Part shown: positions 1-5,595 of the stretch, piece after piece | Numbering within the stretch: position 1 is the first letter of the stretch | Layout: every line of letters begins with the position of its first letter | Assembly (NCBI GenBank): GCA_029068665.1 | Contig: JAIECC010000317.1 | Location: 1-7,186, forward strand | Origin: Lachnospiraceae bacterium | GTDB taxonomy: Bacteria > Bacillota > Clostridia > Lachnospirales > Lachnospiraceae | DNA length: 7,186 nucleotides | Direction of reading: 5' to 3' | Program-made: the position numbers and the translations under genes | Notes under the pieces: model-generated | Told to the model about the DNA's origin: nothing | The model's input: the letters and a program-made list of their open reading frames with translations, nothing else | Databases searched by the model: none

Positions 1-13
1 ACCTCACATTCAC

Positions 14-41
14 CATTATTGGTATAATTTTAACATACAAC
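14..41 (+). promoter_or_regulatory. Possible SigE-type promoter upstream of sigK (weak)
   Basis: CATACAAC at 34-41 matches the SigE -10 consensus CATACAnT except for the last base. CATTATT at 14-20 resembles the -35 consensus kmATATT with two mismatches, and the spacer is 13 nt where 14 is usual. In B. subtilis and Clostridioides difficile sigK is first transcribed by SigE, so a SigE promoter is expected in this region. The distance to the sigK start (about 165 nt) is long and the region is AT-rich, so a chance match is quite possible. Confidence 0.25.
20..28 (+). promoter_or_regulatory. Extended -10 element (TGnTATAAT)
   Basis: TGGTATAAT at 20-28 is a perfect extended -10 box for the housekeeping sigma factor. 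A -35 box would fall at or before the left edge of the window and cannot be judged. If active it would give a transcript with a leader of about 175 nt ahead of sigK. It overlaps the weak SigE-like match, so at most one of the two readings may be real. Confidence 0.25.
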
Positions 42-134
42 CTTGGGAAATACTACTGTTTGTTTTCTTAATTTTTAACAATAATCACCATTTATTATTA
101 TGAACTTTTATAATATTACTCTTAATTTCGTCTT

Positions 135-150
135 TTTTCCTCTTGGAAAA
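135..150 (+). other. Small A/T-rich hairpin upstream of sigK
   Basis: TTTTCC (135-140) and GGAAAA (145-150) form a perfect 6-bp stem with a TCTT loop. A further T-G wobble pair (134 with 151) can extend it. A T-rich stretch follows at 155-163. It could be a weak terminator for transcripts arriving from the left, or only a structure next to the -35 element of the SigK-type promoter. The stem has just two G-C pairs, so I do not call it a terminator. Confidence 0.3.
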
Positions 151-151
151 G

Positions 152-180
152 CACTTTTCTTTTATGCAAAACATAAAATA
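152..180 (+). promoter_or_regulatory. SigK-type promoter of sigK
   Basis: CATAAAATA at 172-180 is an exact match to the SigK -10 consensus CATAnnnTA. CACT at 152-155 carries the AC core of the -35 consensus mACm and is separated from the -10 by 16 nt, the canonical SigK spacing. Transcription would begin near 187 and leave a leader of roughly 20 nt that holds the ribosome binding site. SigK positively autoregulates its own gene in B. subtilis. The same -10 is also close to the SigE consensus, but no SigE-type -35 is present at the right distance. The match is by eye and untested. Confidence 0.55.
160..178. repeat. Perfect 7-bp inverted repeat over the sigK -10 region
   Basis: TTTTATG (160-166) and CATAAAA (172-178) are exact reverse complements separated by CAAAA. 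The right arm is most of the predicted -10 element, so a dimeric protein bound here would cover the promoter. The arms are A/T-rich, which lowers significance. The dyad could be an operator or coincidence. Confidence 0.4.
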
Positions 181-209
181 AACCAATACTACTCCTTCCG
201 AGGTTCACC

Positions 210-836
210 ATGCAGACATTTCAACAACCACTGACTACGGAAGAAGAGTTATACTATCTAACCCAAAGTCAGAAGGGGGACTTAGCCGCCCGCAATCTGC
301 TTGTAGAGCACAACCTGCGGCTGGTTGCTCATATTGTGAAGAAATATAACAGTGGCGAACGGGATATGGAAGACCTGATTTCTACCGGAACCATCGGGTT
401 AATCAAAGCAATCAATACCTATGACCGGTCCAAAGGCAACAAGCTTGGCACCTATGCCTCCCGCTGTATCGAAAATGAACTGCTGATGCTGCTGCGGCAG
501 GAACGAAAATCTTCCCGAGAGGTTTCCTTGTATGAGCCCATCGGTTCTGACAAGGAAGGAAATGAGATTAATCTCATGGATATTATGGAATGCACCAACG
601 AAGATGTATTGGAGCAGCTAATCACTGAAAATCATATCCAGTCCATTTACACCCTGCTGGGCAGCACCTTAACCCCAAGAGAACAGGAAATCATCATCCT
701 GCGCTATGGTCTTTACAACCGGGATCCGGTGACCCAGCGGGATGTGGCCCAGAAGCTGGGCATCTCCCGCTCCTATGTCAGCCGGATTGAAAAACGGGCT
801 TTGGAAAAGCTCCGCAGTCGACTGGAAGAAGGTTAA
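210..836 (+). CDS. sigK: RNA polymerase sporulation sigma factor SigK, without pro-sequence
   Basis: This is the late mother-cell sigma factor of sporulation. It directs RNA polymerase to promoters for spore coat, cortex and mother-cell lysis genes. The 208-aa product has region 1.2/2 at about residues 20-105, with NLRLVAHIVKK (35-45), the EDLISTGTIGLIKAIN stretch and KLGTYASRCIENE (78-90) for -10 recognition. A region 4 helix-turn-helix lies at 175-198 (TQRDVAQKLGISRSYVSRIE). EVSLYEPIGSDKEGNEI (104-120) separates SigK from SigE. The B. subtilis protein has a 20-residue pro-sequence before the equivalent of QQPLT. Here the only ATG lies four residues before that motif, GAGG stands 6 nt upstream of it, and the frame is closed by a TAA at 174-176. 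The mature form therefore appears to be made directly, as in C. difficile. The gene is intact, with no skin-like element. Its stop overlaps the convergent trhP stop. Confidence 0.93.
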   Translation: MQTFQQPLTTEEELYYLTQSQKGDLAARNLLVEHNLRLVAHIVKKYNSGERDMEDLISTGTIGLIKAINTYDRSKGNKLGTYASRCIENELLMLLRQERKSSREVSLYEPIGSDKEGNEINLMDIMECTNEDVLEQLITENHIQSIYTLLGSTLTPREQEIIILRYGLYNRDPVTQRDVAQKLGISRSYVSRIEKRALEKLRSRLEEG

Positions 837-2059
837 TCCTCTTTTCTTCTTAAGATACAGCCAATGGGCAGTATCTGATCCAGCTTGACATGTAATATCT
901 GCTTTGGATGAGGAGCGGATTCCATCGGTCTGCCCTCCTCGTCCTGAATGGATTGCACAGTCAGAAGCTGATTGCTGCCATCAAACAGCATGGCTTCTAT
1001 GTTTTCCCCTACCGAAAACTTATTCCTCTGTTCCAGAACCAGACAGCCTTCTGAATCAATGGCTTGTACCATACCAAGATAAGTATATTCTTTTACGTAG
1101 GTGTTATTATCATAAATCTGAGAATCCGAATCCGTTTTCCCAAAATAGAATCCGGTGGTAAACTGCCGATAGGTACACTTGGCAATTTCCTCCCTGTAAT
1201 ACTCCATATTCTGCCGGTACTGTTCCGGCGACTGCATATAGTCATCCAGTGCTTTTCGATAGGTCCGTGCAACTGCTGCTACATAAAGAGCCGTTTTCAT
1301 CCGGCCTTCTATCTTAAAGCTGTCAATACCGGCATCCAGCAGTTCCGGTATATATTCAATCATACATAAGTCTTTAGAATTAAAGATATAGGTACCCCTC
1401 TCATCCTCCCGGACCGGCAGATATTCTCCCGGTCGTTTTTCTTCCACGACTGCATACTTCCACCGGCAGGGATGGGTACAGGCTCCCTGGTTGGCATCCC
1501 GCCCGGTAAAATAACTACTGAGAAGACATCTTCCGGAATAGGAAATGCACATGGCCCCATGAACAAAGGCTTCAATTTCCATATCCTCCGGTATACGACT
1601 GCGTATTTCCTTAATCTCTGCTAAAGAAAGCTCTCTTGCAGCAACTACCCGTTTTGCTCCCAGATCATGCCAAAACCGATAGGTGGCATAATTCGTATTA
1701 TTCGCCTGAGTGCTGATATGAAGCTCCACCTCCGGAAGCAGCTCCTTTGCCAGCATGACCACCCCCGGGTCTGATATGATCAGAGCATCAATATCCACCT
1801 GCTGTAAAGACTGAAAGTAACACCGAATTCCCTCCATGTCTTCATTATGTGCAAATATATTCACCGTCAGATACACCTTGCAGTTGTGGGCATGAGCAAA
1901 GGCAATGCCTTCCTTCATTTCCTCCAAAGTGAAGTTGTGTGCCTTTGCACGCAGTCCAAAGTCCTCCCCTCCAATGTAGACCGCATCTGCACCATATCGG
2001 ACAGCCGTCTTTAGTACCTCCAAACTGCCGGCAGGAATTAACAATTCTGTCTTACCCAT
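833..2059 (-). CDS. trhP: tRNA 5-hydroxyuridine synthase TrhP (peptidase U32 family, long form)
   Basis: U32-family protein of 408 aa. Characterised members of this type (E. coli TrhP, B. subtilis TrhP1/TrhP2, formerly YrrN/YrrO) hydroxylate wobble U34 of tRNAs in a prephenate-dependent way, and the protease label is historical. The N-terminal part begins LLIPAGSLEVLKTAV. The U32 signature runs from E163 to S181 and includes HGAMC and SGRC. C171, C178, C194 and C198 are the four cysteines expected to hold an iron-sulphur cluster. FKIEGRMKT (248-256) is another conserved block. A C-terminal U32 domain spans about 325-405. The length matches the longer B. subtilis paralogue (TrhP2), and no short paralogue is present here. 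AAGGAG stands 6 nt before the ATG. The gene lies 12 nt downstream of trmR, which encodes the next enzyme in the same modification. It is last in the cluster, and its TAA overlaps the sigK stop. Confidence 0.9.
   Translation of the reverse strand: MGKTELLIPAGSLEVLKTAVRYGADAVYIGGEDFGLRAKAHNFTLEEMKEGIAFAHAHNCKVYLTVNIFAHNEDMEGIRCYFQSLQQVDIDALIISDPGVVMLAKELLPEVELHISTQANNTNYATYRFWHDLGAKRVVAARELSLAEIKEIRSRIPEDMEIEAFVHGAMCISYSGRCLLSSYFTGRDANQGACTHPCRWKYAVVEEKRPGEYLPVREDERGTYIFNSKDLCMIEYIPELLDAGIDSFKIEGRMKTALYVAAVARTYRKALDDYMQSPEQYRQNMEYYREEIAKCTYRQFTTGFYFGKTDSDSQIYDNNTYVKEYTYLGMVQAIDSEGCLVLEQRNKFSVGENIEAMLFDGSNQLLTVQSIQDEEGRPMESAPHPKQILHVKLDQILPIGCILRRKED
853..876. other. Hairpin just beyond the sigK stop, inside the 3' end of trhP
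   Basis: AGATAC (853-858) pairs with GTATCT (871-876). After an A-A mismatch, GCC (860-862) pairs with GGC (867-869) around the loop AATG. The structure starts 16 nt after the sigK stop and lies in trhP codons for ILPIGCIL. No T-tract follows it in either direction, so it is not a standard intrinsic terminator. It could protect the sigK mRNA 3' end or slow polymerase. It may also be a by-product of the codons. Confidence 0.4.
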
Positions 2060-2071
2060 GCTTCTCTCCTT

Positions 2072-2722
2072 CTACTGTGCTTCCACCCGGGTACTGATTG
2101 CAACCCCGTCCCCGATGGGAACAATCGCAGTTTCCAGCTCCGGATGATGTTTAATGGTATACAGATATTCCCGCATCCGGCTATAAATGGTTCGATTCCG
2201 TTTGGAAACTGCATAATGAGACTCCAACACATCTCCATCCTGCAATACATTATCGGAAATCAATACTCCGCCCGGTGCCAGCAGCCGGAGCACCTCCGGT
2301 AAAAAGTGAATATACTGTCCCTTTGCTGCATCCATAAATATCATGTCAAAAGGCTCCTGCAGGTCCTTTAGCCAATCCTCTGCATCGCCCTCTAATAACG
2401 TAATCTTATCCTCCGCCTCTGCCAATGCAATATTTTCCTTTGCCTTTGCGATTCTCGGTGGATATTTCTCAATAGTGGTAATCCTTCCTCCTTCCGGAAG
2501 ATAACGACTCATGTAAATAGAAGAAAATCCAACTGCCGTACCTACCTCCAGCAGCCGCTTCGGTTTCTGAATTAATTCCAGCACCTTCAGCAATTCTCTG
2601 GTTTCTGTCCGTACAATTGGAACTTCTGCTTCTCTGGCCTCCTGTTCAATCCGGTATACCAAAGCACTATCCTCCTGATTCAGGGAGTTAATGAAAGATA
2701 CCACTCTTTCATTTACGATCAT
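2072..2722 (-). CDS. trmR: tRNA 5-hydroxyuridine methyltransferase TrmR (O-methyltransferase family 3)
   Basis: SAM-dependent O-methyltransferase of 216 aa. The B. subtilis orthologue TrmR (YrrM) methylates 5-hydroxyuridine at tRNA position 34 to 5-methoxyuridine, widening wobble decoding. The SAM site is visible as LLEVGTAVGFSS (57-68), with acidic E85 in the next motif and GDAEDW at 112-117. Residues of the metal site typical of COMT-like enzymes are D131 in MDAAKGQY and D157-N158 in SDNVL. The family also holds catechol-type methyltransferases, but the position directly before trhP supports the tRNA role. The start overlaps the stop of the mltG-like gene as ATGA. Its GGAGGAGGA ribosome binding site lies within the codons for that protein's acidic tail, which suggests translational coupling. 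Confidence 0.9.
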   Translation of the reverse strand: MIVNERVVSFINSLNQEDSALVYRIEQEAREAEVPIVRTETRELLKVLELIQKPKRLLEVGTAVGFSSIYMSRYLPEGGRITTIEKYPPRIAKAKENIALAEAEDKITLLEGDAEDWLKDLQEPFDMIFMDAAKGQYIHFLPEVLRLLAPGGVLISDNVLQDGDVLESHYAVSKRNRTIYSRMREYLYTIKHHPELETAIVPIGDGVAISTRVEAQ

Positions 2723-3099
2723 TCTTCCTCCTCCTTAAGGCTGGTTCCCGTGATTGTTTTCAAAATCTCATCCTGGGTCATGGATGGACTAAGGGTATAC
2801 GTACCCGGCATCATTTTCCCATGATAACTGGATAAATATACCTTTGCCAGCATGACATACTGATCCTCCACCAGTCCTTCATCTGCCAGGGATTCAACAA
2901 TCTCCATGGTGGTAGAGTCCGGGGGAATCACAAACTGCACTTCACTTTTGTTCATGGGATTCATGCAGCTATCTGTAAATACCTTATAAGAAAAATCATA
3001 TGCATACATAAAGACCCGGATCAATATCAGGATAATCACTGCATTAATCAATACCTGCAATACCAGTCGTAATGCTTTTTTCATACCTTTATCTGTCAT
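2719..3099 (-). CDS. Membrane-anchored MltG/YceG-like N-terminal domain protein lacking the catalytic domain
   Basis: This is a 126-aa protein with a short basic N-terminus, one transmembrane segment at about residues 10-33 and an extracytoplasmic part. Residues 53-118 resemble the LysM-like N-terminal module of endolytic transglycosylase MltG: VQFVIPPDSTTMEIVESLA, then GLVED, PGTYTLS and MTQDEILKTI. Full MltG proteins are over 300 aa and carry a catalytic YceG domain with an essential Glu. That domain is absent here, and the frame ends cleanly at an acidic KEEEE tail followed by TGA overlapping trmR. The position equals that of B. subtilis yrrL, the mltG homologue before yrrM. It is therefore more likely a reduced homologue than a random fragment. 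It probably lacks lytic activity and may bind glycan or regulate. AGGTG stands 5 nt before the ATG and overlaps the ylbF stop. Confidence 0.75.
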   Translation of the reverse strand: MTDKGMKKALRLVLQVLINAVIILILIRVFMYAYDFSYKVFTDSCMNPMNKSEVQFVIPPDSTTMEIVESLADEGLVEDQYVMLAKVYLSSYHGKMMPGTYTLSPSMTQDEILKTITGTSLKEEEE

Positions 3100-3107
3100 G
3101 TCTGCAC

Positions 3108-3452
3108 CTACTTTTCCAAATACTCATAATCAAATTCCAATCCTTCCGACAATGCAGTATAGACCTCCCGCATCATGGCACACAGCCGCTGTTCCGCCAG
3201 AATAAAATCATTCACAAGGGAATCCTGAAGAATTGTATCATATTCTTTCACTAAATTAAAGGCCTCATCATATAGATTACTATCTCCTTCGCTAAATTGC
3301 AAATCATAATTTCTTCTCCGGAATTCGTTATAGCGTCTGTACAGCTCCGGCTCAGCCTTTAACTGCCGGTCTGCCTTAACATAACGCTGATATTCCTCAC
3401 TATTTTTAATTCGCTCATTCAGTCCGCCCGCCAGTTCAATCGCCTTCTGCAT
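3108..3452 (-). CDS. YlbF/YmcA/YheA-family (DUF964) protein
   Basis: A 114-aa, charged, apparently all-helical protein of the YlbF (Com_YlbF, DUF964) family. Typical features are A-x-x-L-N-x-x-I-K-x-S-x-E-Y (about 8-21), the KADRQLKAEPELYRRYNEFRR stretch (26-46) and a C-terminal helix LVNDFILAEQRLCAMM. In B. subtilis YlbF and YmcA act with YaaT as a specificity factor for RNase Y, while YheA has no settled role. The C-terminal cysteines of the iron-sulphur-binding YlbF/YmcA pair are not visible here (only C91), and the length is nearer YheA, so orthology to YlbF itself is uncertain. The start has an ideal AAAGGAGGT 6 nt upstream that overlaps the RNase J stop. Placement 13 nt after RNase J suggests a role in RNA turnover. 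Confidence 0.8.
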   Translation of the reverse strand: MQKAIELAGGLNERIKNSEEYQRYVKADRQLKAEPELYRRYNEFRRRNYDLQFSEGDSNLYDEAFNLVKEYDTILQDSLVNDFILAEQRLCAMMREVYTALSEGLEFDYEYLEK

Positions 3453-3465
3453 CGCCGTACCTCCT

Positions 3466-5133
3466 TTATACCTCCGTTATAATGGGAAGAATCATCGGAT
3501 TCCGTTTCGTTCTTCTCCACAAAAATTCACTTAAATCATCCCGTATGGTCAGTTTTATTTTTCCCCAGTCCGTAACGTTGTGATCCAGACAACGATTCAA
3601 GGCATCCTCTGCCACATCTCTGCATTCTTCCATCAGATTCTCGGACTCTCTCACATACACAAAGCCTCTGGATACAATATCCGGACCTGCCAGCACCTGA
3701 TTGCTTCCGCCCTCTAAGGTAACCGTAACGATAATCAGTCCATTTTGTGATAATAGCTGCCGGTCCCGAAGTACGATATTTCCTACATCGCCTACTCCAA
3801 GTCCATCTACCAGAATCCCCTGTGTCGGAACCGACCCGGTGACCTCGGCATAATCATCACACAGCTCCAGTACATCACCACTGGACAAAATGCAAATATG
3901 CTGCTTATCTATGCCCAGACTTTCCGCTAATTCTGCATGACATTTCAGATGACGGTACTCACCATGAACCGGAACTGCATACCTTGGTTTCGTCAGGGTG
4001 TAAATCAGCTTGATTTCCTCCTGACAGGCATGTCCGGACACATGGGTATCCTGAAAGATCACCTTTGCGCCTTTCATTTCCAATTCATTAATAATCTTGG
4101 AAACCGCTTTTTCATTTCCCGGTATAGGAGTAGAGCTTAAAATCACTGTATCTCCGGGCTTTATGGACACCTTCCGGTGGATATTGGCGGCAATTCTGGA
4201 TAAAGCTGCCATATTCTCCCCCTGACTTCCTGTAGTGATCAATACCGTCTTCTCGTCCGGATAATTCTTCAGCTGCTCAATATCAATCAAAGTATTGTCC
4301 GGTATCTGAATATATCCCAGTTCTTCCGCCACTGTAATGATATTTACCATGCTGCGGCCTTCTACCACTACCTTTCTTCCAAACTTGTATGCTGAGTTTA
4401 CAATCTGCTGTACCCGGTCTACATTGGATGCAAAGGTAGCCACAATAATTCTATGGTCCTGATTATCTGCAAATATGGTATCAAAGGTCCTGCCTACCGT
4501 ACGTTCCGACATGGTAAAGCCAGGACGCTCTACATTGGTACTGTCGCAAAGCAGCGCCAGAACTCCTTTTTTTCCTAATTCGGCAAAGCGCTGCAAATCA
4601 ATGGCTTCTCCAAATACCGGAGTGTAATCCACCTTGAAGTCACCGGTATGAACAATAATCCCCGCCGGAGTATAGATTGCCAGTGCAGAAGCATCTGCTA
4701 TACTGTGGTTGGTCTTGATAAATTCAACCCGCAGACAGCCCAGATTGATGATCTGACCATGCTTCACCACCTTCCGCTTAATATTCTGCATCAGATTATG
4801 CTCCTTCAGCTTGCCTTCTATAATGCCCATAGTCAGCTTTGTAGCATAAATCGGCATATTAATTTCTTTTTCTACATAGGGAATTGCCCCAATATGATCC
4901 TCATGTCCATGAGTAATGACCAGTCCCTTCACCCGGTCAGCATTTTCTTTCAAATAGGTAACATCCGGAATGACCAGATCAATACCAAGCATTTCATCAT
5001 CCGGAAATGACAGACCGCAATCCACCACAACAATCGTATCCTCATACTCGATTGCTGTAATATTCATGCCGATTTGTTCCAGACCTCCCAGAGGAATAAT
5101 CTTCACCGGCTTCTTATCTTCACTTTTCTTCAT
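3466..5133 (-). CDS. rnj: Ribonuclease J
   Basis: RNase J of 555 aa, a metallo-beta-lactamase/beta-CASP RNase with 5'-3' exonuclease and endonuclease activity in mRNA decay and rRNA 5' maturation. It is cytoplasmic. The start GGLEQIGMN (16-24) is typical. Zinc ligands are visible: HGHEDH (75-80), H143 in NHSI, D164 in HTGDFKVD and H390 in VHGEYRH. The beta-CASP part includes CDSTN (196-200), ASNVDR (235-240), TTGSQGE (300-306) and HVSGHA (364-369). The C-terminal domain (about 450-555) carries LAGPDIVSRGFVY and the RRTKRNPMILPIITEV ending seen in Clostridia. The length is normal. RNase J is not in the equivalent Bacillus cluster, so it has joined the operon here. The ATG is the only reasonable start: TAA closes the frame 9 nt upstream, yet the nearest strong SD is 14 nt away. 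Confidence 0.96.
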   Translation of the reverse strand: MKKSEDKKPVKIIPLGGLEQIGMNITAIEYEDTIVVVDCGLSFPDDEMLGIDLVIPDVTYLKENADRVKGLVITHGHEDHIGAIPYVEKEINMPIYATKLTMGIIEGKLKEHNLMQNIKRKVVKHGQIINLGCLRVEFIKTNHSIADASALAIYTPAGIIVHTGDFKVDYTPVFGEAIDLQRFAELGKKGVLALLCDSTNVERPGFTMSERTVGRTFDTIFADNQDHRIIVATFASNVDRVQQIVNSAYKFGRKVVVEGRSMVNIITVAEELGYIQIPDNTLIDIEQLKNYPDEKTVLITTGSQGENMAALSRIAANIHRKVSIKPGDTVILSSTPIPGNEKAVSKIINELEMKGAKVIFQDTHVSGHACQEEIKLIYTLTKPRYAVPVHGEYRHLKCHAELAESLGIDKQHICILSSGDVLELCDDYAEVTGSVPTQGILVDGLGVGDVGNIVLRDRQLLSQNGLIIVTVTLEGGSNQVLAGPDIVSRGFVYVRESENLMEECRDVAEDALNRCLDHNVTDWGKIKLTIRDDLSEFLWRRTKRNPMILPIITEV

Positions 5134-5147
5134 TTCTTGATTTTAAA

Positions 5148-5152
5148 CCTCC
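5148..5152 (-). promoter_or_regulatory. Distant ribosome binding site of RNase J
   Basis: GGAGG on the minus strand is separated from the RNase J ATG by 14 nt, clearly more than the 5-9 nt seen for the other genes here. An in-frame stop lies between them, so no earlier start can use it. The spacer is A/T-rich. Translation may be less efficient or may depend on local folding. A weaker AAGAA next to the ATG could also contribute. Confidence 0.5.
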
Positions 5153-5220
5153 ATATTATTTCAAATTGTTCTGTATGCGTCCCTTAGAACTCTGTACATC
5201 TATGAATGCATCTGTTATGA

Positions 5221-5508
5221 CTATACCTGGAAATCCACGTCTTCCATCAGCTCAGCAAATACCTTTGCCACCACCTGAAGCTCTTCTTCATTCTCAACCA
5301 TATCATAGACAGCAAATTCATCCTCTTCCTTTTGCTTCTCTTCCTTCATGATCATCACAAGGGCCTCTCCCTCTTCATCATGCAGGTCTTCCGTAACTAA
5401 TATATAGTGAATACCCTGCAGGGTAGTCTCTTCCAATACATATAGTTCCACCACTTCTCCATCCTCGGTGGTAAATGGTACTGTTTTTATTTCTTCCTGT
5501 TCTTCCAT
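5221..5508 (-). CDS. DUF1292 family protein (YrzB-like)
   Basis: Small, very acidic cytoplasmic protein of 95 aa in the DUF1292 family, whose B. subtilis member YrzB sits at the same place, after the YqgF gene. The function of the family is unknown. Visible features are FTTEDGEVVELYVLEETTL (12-30), then YILVTED, an E/K-rich middle, and a C-terminal helix EEELQVVAKVFAELMED (74-90) ending VDFQV. Start choice: ATG at 5508 has GGAG 6 nt upstream and gives a normal family length. A TTG at 5535 or ATG at 5520 would add nine or four residues (MDRIEMENG region), but neither has a clear SD. Gaps of 87 nt lie on both sides, unlike the tight spacing further downstream. Confidence 0.82.
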   Translation of the reverse strand: MEEQEEIKTVPFTTEDGEVVELYVLEETTLQGIHYILVTEDLHDEEGEALVMIMKEEKQKEEDEFAVYDMVENEEELQVVAKVFAELMEDVDFQV

Positions 5509-5595
5509 TCCATTCTCCATTTCAATTCTGTCCAAACACCCGCCCGGAAACCTTCCTGTTTTGCTGAACCGGACTGCTTTGTCTAAATTCTGCCC

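Noticed and set aside
80..99. AATAAT/ATTATT inverted repeat in the leader region
   Set aside because: Six A-T pairs with an 8-nt loop in very AT-rich DNA is expected by chance.
904..1369. Two plus-strand open frames (904-1161 and 1064-1369) opposite trhP
   Set aside because: They lie antisense to a well-supported U32 gene, overlap each other, show no recognisable domain and are explained as shadows of its codon usage.
1360..1575. Minus-strand 71-aa frame inside trhP
   Set aside because: Overlaps the conserved U32 cysteine region in another frame and has no family features of its own.
2038..2250. Minus-strand 70-aa frame across the trmR-trhP junction
   Set aside because: Out-of-frame shadow of the 3' end of trmR, with no SD and no recognisable product.
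3072..3254. Plus-strand 60-aa frame opposite ylbF and the mltG-like gene
   Set aside because: Hydrophobic only because it is antisense to other codons. No SD or independent context.
3937..5010. Plus-strand frames opposite RNase J (3937-4140, 4648-5010)
   Set aside because: Antisense to a complete RNase J with all catalytic motifs. No protein character.
5166..5351. Plus-strand 61-aa frame opposite the DUF1292 gene
   Set aside because: The low-complexity composition reflects the antisense of an acidic E/K-rich gene.
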